A stretch of 64,000 nt of DNA from Streptomyces sp. NBC_00442 (GCF_036014195.1 NZ_CP107918.1:2294001-2358000); one strand, 5' to 3'. Counted from the first letter of the stretch, positions 43,710 through 53,002 are shown. Notes: generated by a model from the letters alone, not told the origin. A program made the numbers and translations.

Positions 43710-44360
43710 ATGACCGAGCCCATGTCGCCCCCGACCGTCCACCCCGTCCCCTACCACGCCCAATGGGCCTCGCCCGAGCTGGTGGAGGCGATCGTCCGCG
43801 GCGAGCTCGACGCGGCCGAGGACCCGCTGTGGCGTGCTTACGGCGCGGAGAGCCGCGAGGAGTACGCCTGGTGGTCGTGGCGGCTGTGCGGGGTGGCGTG
43901 TCTGAGGATGGCCCTGGAGCACTGGCAGGGCTCGGCCCCCACCGCGATGGAACTCGCGCGGGAGTGCGTGGCGGCGGGGGCGTACGTCCGTCGCGGCGAC
44001 GGCCTCGACGGCCTGATCTACGCCCCGTTCGCGGCGTACGCCCAGGAGCGCTGGGGCCTGAAGGCGGTGGCGCGCCCGCATCTGCCGCTCGCAGAGCTGC
44101 GCCGCCTGATCGAGGCCGGCGGGCTCCTGCTGCTCTCCGTCCACCCCTCGATCCGCGAGCTCGCCCCGTCCCCGGAACGCCGGGGCGGGCACCTGGTGCT
44201 GGCCGTGGGGGCGACCGAGGACGCCCTGGTCTTCCACAATCCCTCCGGCTTCAAGGGCCGCTCCCAGAAGTATGTCCGCATCGCGTGGGCGGAGCTGGAC
44301 CGGTTCTACGCGGGGCGGGGGGTGGCGCTGGGGCCGGGAACCGGCCGCCCCGAGCACTGA
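43710..44360 (+). CDS. C39-like peptidase family protein
   Basis: 216 residues. The papain-like C39 pattern is visible: VHPVPYHAQWASPEL, WWSWRLCGVACLRMALEHW with the candidate catalytic Cys, then RRGGHLVLAVGATEDALVFHNPSG with His and Asn/Asp. No signal peptide or ABC-transporter fusion, so not a bacteriocin processing transporter. The physiological substrate is unknown. ATG 43710 preferred over GTG 43704. It may belong to the same transcript as the two genes upstream (100-base gap). Confidence 0.8.
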   Translation: MTEPMSPPTVHPVPYHAQWASPELVEAIVRGELDAAEDPLWRAYGAESREEYAWWSWRLCGVACLRMALEHWQGSAPTAMELARECVAAGAYVRRGDGLDGLIYAPFAAYAQERWGLKAVARPHLPLAELRRLIEAGGLLLLSVHPSIRELAPSPERRGGHLVLAVGATEDALVFHNPSGFKGRSQKYVRIAWAELDRFYAGRGVALGPGTGRPEH

Positions 44361-44442
44361 ACCGCGACATCCGGCCAATCCCCGCGTGCGCACGGAAAAC
44401 CCTCCCCGAACGGCGGACAGCGGTCACAATCTGTTGACGCTC

Positions 44443-44475
44443 CCTCAACAGGCCGTGCCGCACGGTCTGTTGAGG
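44443..44475. promoter_or_regulatory. 33-bp near-perfect palindrome upstream of a secreted protein gene
   Basis: CCTCAACAG-GCCGTGC ... GCACGGT-CTGTTGAGG forms a long inverted repeat with one mismatch pair, 50 bases before the TTG start at 44525. It may terminate the C39-like transcript or act as an operator/attenuator for the next gene; another TGTTGACGC sits just upstream. Confidence 0.55.
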
Positions 44476-44524
44476 TGAGCACCACTGTGTCCCGTTCCAA
44501 GCCACCGCTATTTCGGGAGTCCCC

Positions 44525-45016
44525 TTGTCACGCCTCAGACCCATAGCCGCACGTCTGGCCCCCGCCCTGCTCCTGCCCCTGCTCGCGGGCCTCGGCCTGG
44601 CCGCGCCCGCCGCCGCCGACCCCGCGCAGGCCGACCTCTCGGTGGCCCTCGACGTCTCGCCCCACGGGCTCGCCATCAACGCGGCCACGTTCAGCGCCAA
44701 CGTCACCAACACCGGGCCGTCCGACGTCAGCGCCGCCCACGTGTGGTTCAGCTATCCGGCCGGGTTCACGGCGCCCTCCGCATCGGGCTGCACGATCGAC
44801 AGGACGAACCGGACCGCGGTGTGCGCGCTGGGCGCGATCCCGTCCGGCGCGACCGTCACCAAGAAGCTGACGCTGCACGCCGGGTTCCTGACGATGAGCG
44901 GCAACCTGCCGGTCACGGCCGCGCTGGTCGACCTGACGCCCAGCGACCCCGATCCGGGCAACAATTCGGCGGTCCGCGTCTGTTCGGCCCTCACCCTGCT
45001 CCTGGTGAGCTGCTGA
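44525..45016 (+). CDS. Secreted DUF11-domain protein
   Basis: 163 residues, TTG start after CGGGAG. A signal peptide (RPIAARLAPALLLPLLAGLGLAAPAAA) is followed by one DUF11/CARDB-like Ig-fold domain (ADLSVALDVSPHGLAINAATFSANVTNTGPSDVSAAHVWF..., NLPVTAALVDLTPSDPDPGNNSA), a type common in surface and spore-coat proteins. It ends with VSC, leaving Cys residues that could form a disulfide (CTID..C, VCSALTLLLVSC). Probably an exported structural protein; its role is unknown. Confidence 0.82.
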   Translation: MSRLRPIAARLAPALLLPLLAGLGLAAPAAADPAQADLSVALDVSPHGLAINAATFSANVTNTGPSDVSAAHVWFSYPAGFTAPSASGCTIDRTNRTAVCALGAIPSGATVTKKLTLHAGFLTMSGNLPVTAALVDLTPSDPDPGNNSAVRVCSALTLLLVSC

Positions 45017-45138
45017 GACACGTCACGGCCGGTGGGCACCGCCCCACCGGCCACCACCCGGCGCCCAAGCCCCGGGGCCTGTCCGGCGGATCTCGTCGGC
45101 ACGCGGGGGCGAGGCCGACCAGATCTGCCGGACAGACC

Positions 45139-45744
45139 CTAGAGCCAGCCCTTCTCGCGGGCGATGCGGACCGCCTCCGCCCGGTTGCGGGCCGCGAGCT
45201 TCTGGATGGCCATGGAGAGGTAGTTGCGGACCGTGCCCTGCGAGAGGCGGAGGACGGTGGCGAGTTCGGCGTTGGTCGCGCCGTCCTGCGCGGCCCGCAG
45301 CACGTCGCGTTCGCGGTCGGTCAGGGGGTTGGCCCCCTCGGCCAGGGCGGCCGCGGCCAGCGTCGGATCGATGACCCGCTCCCCGGTCAGTACGGTGCGT
45401 ACCGCGGCGGCCAGTTGGGCGGCGGGGGCGTCCTTGACCAGGAACGCGTCCGCGCCGGCCTCCATGGCGCTGCGCAGATAGCCGGGGCGTCCGAAGGTGG
45501 TCAGGATCACGATCTTCACTGCGGGCAGCTCACGGCGCAGGACGGCTGCCGCCTCGATGCCGGTGAGGCCCGGCATCTCGATGTCGAGCAGGGCGACGTC
45601 CACCGCGTGGGCGCGGGCCGCCGCCGCGACCTCGTCGCCCCGCGCCGCCTGCGCCACCACCTCCAGGTCCGGCTCCAGACCGAGCAGGGCGGCGAGGGCC
45701 TCGCGGACCATGGACTGGTCTTCCGCCAGGAGAAGTCGGATCAT
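45139..45744 (-). CDS. DesR-like response regulator (NarL/LuxR family)
   Basis: 201 residues. Receiver domain with acidic residues in LLAEDQSM, phospho-acceptor Asp in ALLDIEMPGLTG (about residue 54), LTTFGRPGY and FLVKDAP; C-terminal LuxR helix-turn-helix LTDRERDVLRAAQDGATNAELATVLRLSQGTVRNYLS. Start ATG 45744 overlaps the kinase stop by four bases. With the upstream kinase and ABC transporter it forms a sensor/exporter unit similar to Bacillus DesKR or antibiotic-response systems. Confidence 0.92.
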   Translation of the reverse strand: MIRLLLAEDQSMVREALAALLGLEPDLEVVAQAARGDEVAAAARAHAVDVALLDIEMPGLTGIEAAAVLRRELPAVKIVILTTFGRPGYLRSAMEAGADAFLVKDAPAAQLAAAVRTVLTGERVIDPTLAAAALAEGANPLTDRERDVLRAAQDGATNAELATVLRLSQGTVRNYLSMAIQKLAARNRAEAVRIAREKGWL

Positions 45745-46949
45745 GATCCGGATACTAGAGGGGTTTCGGACGCGTCCGGGATCAGCGGGATCCGCGCGAT
45801 CAGCGTGAAGCCCTTGCGGCCGGCCTCGGTCTCCAGGATCCCCGCCACCTTCTCCAGGCGCTCCGCGAGCCCGGTCAGGCCGTTGCCCGCGACGGGCGCG
45901 CCGGCCCCGGCCCGGCTCGGGCCGTCGTCCCGGACGCGCAGTTCGAGGAACCGGCCGTCCAGGGTCTGGAGTTCGGTGAACGTGACCGCGCAGTGCCGGG
46001 CGCCGCTGTGGCGTACGACGTTGGTCGCCGCCTCGCGCAGGACCCAGGCCAGGACCTCCTCCTCGGCGGCGGGCAGCCCGGCGGGGGCTTCGGTCGGCAC
46101 GTCCGTCCGGATGCCCGCCGCGTTCAACACGGTGCGGGCGCCGGCGAGTTCGGCGGGCAGCGTGACCCTGCGATAGCCGGTCACGGCGGCCCGTACGTCG
46201 ACGAGGGCCTGTCGGCTCACCGCCTCGATGTCGGCCACCTGCACGGCCGCCTGCTCGGGGTGGGCGGGCAGCATCCGTCCGGCCAGCTCGCTCTTGAGGG
46301 TGATGAGGGAAAGCGAGTGGCCGAGCAGGTCGTGGAGATCGCGTGCCATCCTCAACCGCTCCTCGTTCGCGGCCAGTTGGGCGACGGTGGCACGCGCCTC
46401 GCGCAGCTCGACCGAGGTGCGGATCAGATGGCGTACGCCGGTCATCGCGAAGCCGCCGAGCAGCGCGGGGATGGCGAGGCCCGGCAGGACGTCGCCGACG
46501 TGGGCGACGTGCGTGCCGATCACGGTCATGGTGGCGGTCGTCACGAGGATCGCCCACGTCGCGAGGGCCGGCGAGAGCGTGGCCCCGCAGGAGACGGACA
46601 CGTAGACGAAGAGCACGAGCCACGAGCCGCCGAGAGTCAGCGAGAGCGCGAGGGCCACGGCCGCCAGGAGCCCGAGGAGGCTGTAGACGGTCCCGTCGGC
46701 CATCGGGCGTGCGGTGTGCCGCAGCACCAGAGCCAGGTACACGGTGACGAAGCCGGTGAGGCCGGACCAGCCGAGGACGGTGGCCACGGTGGTGTGGTTC
46801 CCGTCCAGCAGATCACTGATCGGGGCGCTCATGAAGGCCAGCCAGATGCCGACCCACATCAGCTTCTGGAGCATCTGGCGGCGCGTCTCGGGGCTGAGCC
46901 CGATCCGCACCGCCGGTGCCTTGCTGTGGCCCTGGTTCACGGCACTCAC
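45741..46949 (-). CDS. DesK-like sensor histidine kinase
   Basis: 402 residues. Six hydrophobic segments in the first ~190 residues form a membrane sensor, followed by the HisKA_3 box RMARDLHDLLGHSLSLITLKSELA (phospho-His in DLHDLLGHSL) and HATPase boxes (LREAATNVVRHSGA, NGLTGLAERLEKV). The GTG at 46949 overlaps the permease stop (GTGA). Its signal is likely sensed in the membrane, as in DesK. It lies in one minus-strand operon: ATPase, permease, kinase, regulator. Confidence 0.92.
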   Translation of the reverse strand: MSAVNQGHSKAPAVRIGLSPETRRQMLQKLMWVGIWLAFMSAPISDLLDGNHTTVATVLGWSGLTGFVTVYLALVLRHTARPMADGTVYSLLGLLAAVALALSLTLGGSWLVLFVYVSVSCGATLSPALATWAILVTTATMTVIGTHVAHVGDVLPGLAIPALLGGFAMTGVRHLIRTSVELREARATVAQLAANEERLRMARDLHDLLGHSLSLITLKSELAGRMLPAHPEQAAVQVADIEAVSRQALVDVRAAVTGYRRVTLPAELAGARTVLNAAGIRTDVPTEAPAGLPAAEEEVLAWVLREAATNVVRHSGARHCAVTFTELQTLDGRFLELRVRDDGPSRAGAGAPVAGNGLTGLAERLEKVAGILETEAGRKGFTLIARIPLIPDASETPLVSGS

Positions 46950-47704
46950 GCCTTCAGGGTGTCCTTCCGGTACAGCCATGCCGCGCCGCCCGCGAAGAGC
47001 AGGAAGTAGAGGACGAGGATGGCGAGGTCCTTGCCGTGCGGGGCGTCGCCCAGCTCGATGGCCTGTCCGAGGGCAGCGTACGCGTGGGTGGGCAGCCATT
47101 CCGCGATGTTCTGCAGCCACTGCGGGAAGACGGTGCTGGGCATCCACAGGCCGCCCAGGATCGACATGCCGAAGTAGATGATCATCGTGATGGGGCGGAC
47201 CGCGTCACCGCTGGCGATGTAGCCGATGGCCACGCCGAGCGCGGCGAAGCAGAGGGAGCCCGCCCAGATGGCGACGGTCAGCGCGCCCCACTGCCAGGCC
47301 TCGAACCGTACGCCCTTGGTGACGGCGGCCACGAGGAAGACGACCACGATGCACGGCAGGGTCACGACGCCCGCGCTGGCGATCTTCGCGAGGACGTAGC
47401 CCCGGCCCGGCAGGGTGGTCAGGCGCAGCTGGCGCACCCAGCCCTTCTCGCGCTCCTTGGCGATCTTCTCGCTGTTGCCCATGAGGACGGCGGTGATCGC
47501 GCCGAAGGACGCCATCGAGACCATGTACAGGGCGGGGAAGGTGAGGTCGGTGCCCTTGACCTTGTCGGTGCTGTTCTGCGAGGCCGCGAAGAGCAGGTAG
47601 AGCGCCGAGGGGTAGACGACCGAGAAGAACATGAACTTCTTGTTCCGCAGGGTGCGGATGATTTCGAGCTTGATCAACGACCCGGAGAAGAATGTGGTCA
47701 GCAT
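46946..47704 (-). CDS. ABC-2 type transporter permease
   Basis: 252 residues with six membrane helices (first at LRNKKFMFFSVVYPSALYLLF, last at LAILVLYFLLFAGGAAWLY). ABC-2 pattern: MVSMASFGAITAVLMG, cytoplasmic KIAKEREKGWVRQLRLTTLP, and GLWMPSTVFPQWLQNIAEWLPTHAYAALG. It exports an unknown compound, perhaps an antibiotic or lipid. Starts inside the end of the ATPase gene and overlaps the kinase start. Confidence 0.92.
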   Translation of the reverse strand: MLTTFFSGSLIKLEIIRTLRNKKFMFFSVVYPSALYLLFAASQNSTDKVKGTDLTFPALYMVSMASFGAITAVLMGNSEKIAKEREKGWVRQLRLTTLPGRGYVLAKIASAGVVTLPCIVVVFLVAAVTKGVRFEAWQWGALTVAIWAGSLCFAALGVAIGYIASGDAVRPITMIIYFGMSILGGLWMPSTVFPQWLQNIAEWLPTHAYAALGQAIELGDAPHGKDLAILVLYFLLFAGGAAWLYRKDTLKA

Positions 47705-48636
47705 GCTGCGTTGGCCTCCTCGGCCGAGGTGATGGCGACGAAGGCCTGCTCCAGGCCGAGGCCCGCGACTTCGAGGTTGCGCGGGTAGAGGCCGAGCCCG
47801 TACACCGCGTGCATCGTGGCGTCGGCGTCGTGCGACTGGATGCGGACGGTGCGGCCGGAGACGTCGATGGTGGAGAGGAAGGGCAGCGCGCGCAGGGCGG
47901 CCTCGTCGATGGCACCCTCCAGGTCGAAGCTGACGCGGCGGGCGCCGGCCTTGGCCTTGATCTCGGCGGCGGTGCCGTCCGCGAGGAGCCTGCCCTTGTG
48001 CAGGACGAGCACGCGGTCGGCGATCGCGTCGGCCTCTTCCAGGTAGTGCGTGGCGAACAGGACCGTACGTCCCTGCGCCGCCTGCTCGCGCATGGTCGCC
48101 CAGAACGCCTGGCGGGCGGTGACGTCCATGCCGGTGGTCGGCTCGTCGAGGACGATCAGGTCGTTGGCGCCGACGGTCGCGAGCGCGAAGCGGACGCGCT
48201 GCTCCTGGCCGCCGGAGAGCTTGTTGACCTTGCGGTCGGCGATCTGGGCGATGCCCGCGCGGTCCATGACCTCGGCCACGGGGTGCGGCTTGGGGTGCAG
48301 GTCGCAGCCGAGCTTGACCAGCTCGCGCACGGTCACGTCCTCCATGAGGCCGCCGCTCTGGAGCATCGCGCCGACCTTGCCGGCGTTGATGGCCTGGGCG
48401 GGCGTCATGCCGAAGAGGCTGACCGTGCCGGAGTCGGCGTTGCGCAGCCCGAGCAGCAGGTCGAGGGTGGAGGACTTGCCGGCGCCGTTGGGGCCGAGCA
48501 GCGCGACCGTCTCGCCGGGGTGGAGCCGCAGCGACAGGTCGGCCACGGCGCGGACGTCGCCGTAGCTCTTGTTCACGTTCTCGAAGCTCACCACGGCTTG
48601 CGCGGTGCGCTCGGCGGGAGGGGCTGTCTGCGTCAT
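47698..48636 (-). CDS. ABC transporter ATP-binding protein (exporter type)
   Basis: 312 residues. Walker A LLGPNGAGKSS (~47-57), signature LSGGQEQRVRFA, Walker B LIVLDEPTTGMD, and switch His in LFATHYLEEAD; the C-terminal ~90 residues are the drug-exporter type extension. Partner of the overlapping permease gene (7-base overlap). First gene of the four-gene operon. Its promoter is probably in the gap before 48945, next to dispersed repeats. Confidence 0.93.
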   Translation of the reverse strand: MTQTAPPAERTAQAVVSFENVNKSYGDVRAVADLSLRLHPGETVALLGPNGAGKSSTLDLLLGLRNADSGTVSLFGMTPAQAINAGKVGAMLQSGGLMEDVTVRELVKLGCDLHPKPHPVAEVMDRAGIAQIADRKVNKLSGGQEQRVRFALATVGANDLIVLDEPTTGMDVTARQAFWATMREQAAQGRTVLFATHYLEEADAIADRVLVLHKGRLLADGTAAEIKAKAGARRVSFDLEGAIDEAALRALPFLSTIDVSGRTVRIQSHDADATMHAVYGLGLYPRNLEVAGLGLEQAFVAITSAEEANAAC

Positions 48637-48944
48637 GGGTCCAGGTTCGCGCGGGGCGGTCCCGCACGGCAGTGCCCCGCGTCGTGACTCCACCATGACG
48701 AATGTCATGCGCCCACCCCGGGGGGCTCCGAGCCCCGTGAGGGGCGCGGGGAACTGCGCGAGAAGCGAGCACGGTCCGCAAGCCGAACCGGGGTTCCAAG
48801 GGGCGCGGGGAACTGCGCGGGACGCGGGCACGGTCCGCGGACGAAAGCGGGGTCAGGGGCGCGGGGAACCGCGCGTGCAGCCCCCGCCGGCCCCGCACCC
48901 GGAAAGCGCACCGGATCTCACCCGGACGCGGGGTGGGCGCGGGC
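48637..48944. repeat. Gap with tandem dispersed repeats, ~58-bp unit (locus 4)
   Basis: Three copies headed by GGGGCGCGGGGAACTGCGCG start at 48741, 48800 and 48856 (spacings 59 and 56), with linkers like those at loci 1 and 2. No gene is present; the promoter of the ABC/two-component operon should lie in 48640-48730. Confidence 0.8.
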
Positions 48945-51080
48945 CTACTCGATCGTGACGGTTCGCTCGGCCGTCGTCTTGCCGCGCAGCGCCGTCTTCA
49001 TCGCCGCAGCCACGTCGTCCGCCGACACCTCGTGCTTCTGACCGCCCTGACTCACCGTCACCCCCTTGAAGGTGCTCCCGATCAGCTCGGTGATCGCCGC
49101 CTTGTCGTACACCTCGACCAGCTTCCCGTCGACCGCCTTCATCGACAGGATCTTTGGCAGCGACTTCTTCGGCCCGAAGGGCAGCGACTTCCCGCCCGCC
49201 TTGATCGTCACGTTCGCCGACATCGCCGGCTTCGCGAACTCGTTCATCGCCCGGTCGATCTCGGTCTGGCTGATGGTGGGCTCGCGGACCGCGACCGGCA
49301 GCGGCACCGCGTTGGCCTTGCCGGTCTGCACCAGCGTCCGGTACGCGTCCCTGACCGCGATCATCGAGCGGTTCACGTCGAGCGACTTGCCCGCCTTGCC
49401 CGGCACGGCCACCGCATTGCCCGGCACGAACTTGATCGTGCCCTCGGTCGCCGAACCCGACGCGCCCGCGAGGTCGGTCAGCGCGACGCCGAGCTTCTCC
49501 TCGTCGACCGGGATGACCGGCTCGGCCACGCGCTTGCCGCCGAAGAGCGAACCGATCACGGACATCGGGTTGTAGTCGGTGCCCGCCGCGTCCCGCACGG
49601 TGGCCTGGCTGTCCAGGGAGAGGCCGGCGATCTCGGGCTTCAGCTCCTCCTGCTTGCCGTCGACGGTGAGGTGCAGCGGCTGGTTGGCGCGCTTCCCGAG
49701 CGTCTGGTCGAGCCGGGAGACCGCCGCCTCCTTGGTTCCGCCGCCGATGTCGACGCCGAGGACCGTGGTGCCCTTGGGGACCTCGGAGTGGTTCAGGACG
49801 AGACCCGCGCCGTACGCCACCGCCACGAGGGCCACCAGGCCGCCGCCGAGCAGCCCCAGCTTGGAGCGGCCCTTCTTGGCGGGCTTGGCCGGGGCGCCGG
49901 TCCGGGCCGGCGGCGCCGGGGGCTCGGCCGCCTCGGCCTCGGGGGCGGGCGCCGGCGGCGGAGTGAGGTGCGGGCCGCCCGCGCCGGGGCCGCCGGACGG
50001 GAAGGACGCGCCGCGGTGCTCCGGAGGAACGACCGGGATGCCGCTGGTGAGGGTGTCACCGGAGACGTGGCCGGCGGGCGCGCCCGCGGCCGGGTTGACC
50101 AGGGGGTTCGCGAGCGGGTTGCCCACCGACGACTGCGCGAACGGGCTCGGCGCGGGGACCTGCGGCGTGAGGATCGCCGTGTCGTCGGACAGCACGGGTG
50201 CCGCTTGCTGACCACCGGGAGCGAAGGGATGACCGCCGCCGGGCTCCGCGTTCTGCCGCGGGCCGTCGCCGCGCCCCATGTCGCCCCCGGGGAAGGGGGC
50301 TTGGCCCGGCTCTTGGCCCATCGCCGACTGCTGGCCCGGGTGTTGACCCGGACCCCCGACGAAGTCCGGCGTGTCGGTGTTCCAGCCGTTCTGGCCGTTC
50401 TGGCCGTTCTGGGCGACCAACGGGTTCGAGGCGCCCAACGCGTCCTGTGCACCCAACGGGTCCTGAGTACCCAGCGGGTTCTGCGCACCCTGCGCGCCGT
50501 GGTTCAGGCCCGCACGGTTGCCGACGGGCCGGGTCGGCAGCGCGGCCTGGCCGGTGACGGGTCCCGTGGTCGGGCCGGACGGCGCGGCGGGTCCGCCGGT
50601 ACCCGCGGCCCCGGTGCCCGATCCGTCCGTACCGTCCGAGAAGTACGGAAGGCCGGGCGCCGCCGGGGTGCCGGAGGGCGGGGTCGCCGAAGGGGTGGAC
50701 GGCGCCGGGGACTTGCGGGGCGCGAACCAGTCGCTGGTGGGCGACCCGTCGGCGGCCGGCTCGTCGGGCGCGGACTCCGGCGCGTCGGGCCTGGGCACCG
50801 AACCGGTGCGCTCGGCCGCGCCCTCCGCCTCCGGCGCCCTGCTCACGTCGCTCATCGGCGTACGCATGACGACCGGCGGAATGGGGCGCGAGCCCGGGAT
50901 GTTGATCCGGATCCGCGTCGTCAGCGTGGTCTCGGTCTTCGGTTCGTCCGGCTCGGCGGCGGGTTCAGGAGCGTCCTGGCCCGCTGACGACGGAGTCCCG
51001 TACGGCGGAGTACCCGAGGGGTACCCGGCTGTGCCCCGTCCCTGGGGGCCGGAGGACGGACTGTCAGTTTCACGACTCAA
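48945..51080 (-). CDS. Large membrane-anchored putative peptidoglycan-binding protein
   Basis: 711 residues from TTG 51080 (LSRETDSPSSGPQGRG) with GGGAG upstream; a GTG at 51110 is the alternative. The first ~370 residues are cytoplasmic, Pro/Gly/Asn/Gln-rich and repetitive (NPLGTQDPLGAQDALGASN). A basic stop (KPAKKGRSK) and one membrane helix (LGLLGGGLVALVAVAYGAGLVL) follow. The extracellular part (~400-711) has repeats resembling the PG_binding_4 / VanW-associated domain (VPKGTTVLGVDIGGGTKEAAVSRL). Probably interacts with the cell wall; no catalytic site is evident. Confidence 0.82.
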   Translation of the reverse strand: MSRETDSPSSGPQGRGTAGYPSGTPPYGTPSSAGQDAPEPAAEPDEPKTETTLTTRIRINIPGSRPIPPVVMRTPMSDVSRAPEAEGAAERTGSVPRPDAPESAPDEPAADGSPTSDWFAPRKSPAPSTPSATPPSGTPAAPGLPYFSDGTDGSGTGAAGTGGPAAPSGPTTGPVTGQAALPTRPVGNRAGLNHGAQGAQNPLGTQDPLGAQDALGASNPLVAQNGQNGQNGWNTDTPDFVGGPGQHPGQQSAMGQEPGQAPFPGGDMGRGDGPRQNAEPGGGHPFAPGGQQAAPVLSDDTAILTPQVPAPSPFAQSSVGNPLANPLVNPAAGAPAGHVSGDTLTSGIPVVPPEHRGASFPSGGPGAGGPHLTPPPAPAPEAEAAEPPAPPARTGAPAKPAKKGRSKLGLLGGGLVALVAVAYGAGLVLNHSEVPKGTTVLGVDIGGGTKEAAVSRLDQTLGKRANQPLHLTVDGKQEELKPEIAGLSLDSQATVRDAAGTDYNPMSVIGSLFGGKRVAEPVIPVDEEKLGVALTDLAGASGSATEGTIKFVPGNAVAVPGKAGKSLDVNRSMIAVRDAYRTLVQTGKANAVPLPVAVREPTISQTEIDRAMNEFAKPAMSANVTIKAGGKSLPFGPKKSLPKILSMKAVDGKLVEVYDKAAITELIGSTFKGVTVSQGGQKHEVSADDVAAAMKTALRGKTTAERTVTIE

Positions 51081-51248
51081 GGCTGGTTCTCTCCCGATTG
51101 GCTCCGCCACCCGGTTTGGTTCGTGTGGTCCTTCTGTGCGGGCGGCTCGGCGGCGCGCACCACCATACTGAACGCCGTCGTTGCGTACGGGGCGGGCCGT
51201 GGAAGGCGCACCCCGTCCCCTTCTACTGCGTCGCGGCGCCCGCGCACG

Positions 51249-51656
51249 TCACTTGCCCAGTCGACCGGCCGGGCCGCCGGGTTGCGCGAATCCGCCGATC
51301 GTGGCGCAGATCACAGCGCCGACCATCCCGCCGAGGAGGAAGACGTACGAGCCGATTCCGGCGCCGAACACGAAGTCGCCCTCGGGCCGCGAGGCGGTCA
51401 GCAGGACGACGGTGACGAGCCAGCCGGCCGCGGGCGCGCCCACTCCGCCCCGGCCGCCCATGAGTTGCGTGCCGGTCCAGAAGAGGCCGACGGCGCCGGC
51501 GAGGGACAGCAGGAGGCCGCCCGGGAACCAGGCGGCCTGGAGCAGCGCCCCGGCGGCGGCGACGAGCGCGCCGAGGACGACGAGCAGCGCGTACAGCGCG
51601 ATGCGGGCCGCTGTGCCGCCCGTCCTTGCGTCATCCATGGCGGTACGACTACTCAC
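51249..51656 (-). CDS. Small membrane protein downstream of mshB
   Basis: 135 residues, four hydrophobic segments ([70 protein letters not shown]). GTG 51656 overlaps the mshB stop (GTGA), so it is translated together with mshB; an ATG at 51638 is possible. A comparable membrane protein follows mshB in mycobacteria. Function unknown. Confidence 0.85.
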   Translation of the reverse strand: MSSRTAMDDARTGGTAARIALYALLVVLGALVAAAGALLQAAWFPGGLLLSLAGAVGLFWTGTQLMGGRGGVGAPAAGWLVTVVLLTASRPEGDFVFGAGIGSYVFLLGGMVGAVICATIGGFAQPGGPAGRLGK

Positions 51657-52537
51657 TTGTCCACACCTTCAAACAGGTCGTGCTCGCGCTGCCCGGCCGC
51701 GGCGCCGGAGACACCCGCGGCCAATTGGTAGTACTCGGTGGTGAAGACCGGCTGGCCCAGGTCGTTGGAGAGCGCGAAGTAGGGCTCCTTGAGGGCGATC
51801 TGGGTCTCGTGCGCGCGCATCGCCGCGTACTTGGCGGCCGCGTACGCGGCTCCGTCGATCTCGGCCGTGATCTGCGACTCGTCCACCACGCCCGGTACGT
51901 CGTCGATGTCCGCGACGCCCGGGAAGTCCGGGTTCGCCGCGCGCAGTCCGGCGAAGGCGCGTTCGGCGACGGGGCGGGGTACGCGGTTCCAGTAGATCTT
52001 CGCGATGGCGTGCGGCTCGCCCCCGCCGAAGTGGCCGGGATCCGCGGCCAGCTCCGCGGCGCGCATCGCGACCCGGTGCGCCTGGATGTGGTCGGGGTGG
52101 CCGTAGCCGCCGTTCGGGTCGTAGGTGATGAGCACCTGGGGGCGCACCGATCGGATCACCTCTACGAGGGACGCGGCGGCGGCGTCCACGTCGGTGTTCC
52201 AGAACGCGCCGGGGCGGTGGTTCTGCTCGACGCCCATCATCCCGGAGTCGCGAAACCGCCCGGGGCCGCCGAGGAAGCGGTGGTCGCCGACGCCCAGTTC
52301 CTTCATGGCGGCGGCGAGTTCACCGCCGCGGTACGCGCCGAGGCCGCCCTCCCGGTCGGGCGCGAGATGGGCGAGCCCCGGCGGGATGACCTCACCCTCC
52401 TCGCCGAGCGTGCACGTCACCAGGGTGACGTGCGCGCCTTCGGCGGCGTACTTGGCCATGGTGGCGCCGTTGTTGATCGACTCGTCGTCCGGGTGCGCGT
52501 GCACCAGGAGCAGACGGCGGGCGGGGAGTTCCGACAT
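51653..52537 (-). CDS. mshB: GlcNAc-Ins deacetylase of mycothiol biosynthesis
   Basis: 294 residues. The PIG-L/LmbE zinc site is complete: HAHPDDE (His15, Asp18) near the N-terminus and [12 protein letters not shown] (His147, His150). Other conserved segments: [32 protein letters not shown] and YYQLAAG near the end. It deacetylates 1-O-(2-acetamido-2-deoxy-glucosyl)-inositol, the second step of mycothiol synthesis; the other msh genes are elsewhere. A related mycothiol-S-conjugate amidase (Mca) is the alternative family member; length and the HPDD/HPDH context fit MshB. Confidence 0.9.
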   Translation of the reverse strand: MSELPARRLLLVHAHPDDESINNGATMAKYAAEGAHVTLVTCTLGEEGEVIPPGLAHLAPDREGGLGAYRGGELAAAMKELGVGDHRFLGGPGRFRDSGMMGVEQNHRPGAFWNTDVDAAAASLVEVIRSVRPQVLITYDPNGGYGHPDHIQAHRVAMRAAELAADPGHFGGGEPHAIAKIYWNRVPRPVAERAFAGLRAANPDFPGVADIDDVPGVVDESQITAEIDGAAYAAAKYAAMRAHETQIALKEPYFALSNDLGQPVFTTEYYQLAAGVSGAAAGQREHDLFEGVDK

Positions 52538-52618
52538 GGGGCAAGCGTACGAGGCCCCGGGCCGGCGGCGCGTGCGGCCGGGCGCCCGCGGCGCCACGGG
52601 ACCGGGCGGGGGCGCCCG

Positions 52619-52813
52619 CTAGAACTTGATCCCCCCGATCATCCCCGCCACGTTGCTGGTGACCTGGCTGATGGTCGGGGCGATCGACGAGCTCGCCAGA
52701 TAGAAGCCGAGCAGGATGCAGATCGCCGCGTGTCCGCCCTTCAGCCCGGATTTCCGGACCAGCAGGAAGACGACGATCGCCAGCAGCACCACCGCCGAAA
52801 TCGAGAGTGCCAC
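52619..52813 (-). CDS. Small two-helix membrane protein
   Basis: 64 residues from GTG 52813 with a textbook ribosome binding site GGAGGTGA seven bases upstream. Two hydrophobic helices (ISAVVLLAIVVFLLVRKSG and HAAICILLGFYLASSS) are separated by a basic turn. Upstream of mshB by 81 bases. No named family is recognised; similar short proteins are frequent in Streptomyces. Confidence 0.78.
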   Translation of the reverse strand: MALSISAVVLLAIVVFLLVRKSGLKGGHAAICILLGFYLASSSIAPTISQVTSNVAGMIGGIKF

Positions 52814-53002
52814 GGCGGTTCACCTCCATCTGTTCCGGTGGGCGGACGGACCCAGCAGTGCGTACAGCCAGCGGGTTGTTACCCACTGAGCGCTACGGAT
52901 CATAACTATCCGTGGGAACGCATTGATCGGGGCACGGGCGCACGAGGGGCGCACGAGGCTCGTGTCCGGGCGGCTCGCGCGGTGCCGGACTAGGTTCCCC
53001 TC

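Noticed and set aside
48933..50987. 684-residue plus-strand frame opposite the peptidoglycan-binding protein.
   Set aside because: His/Arg/Gly-rich shadow; the minus-strand product has a membrane helix and wall-binding repeats.
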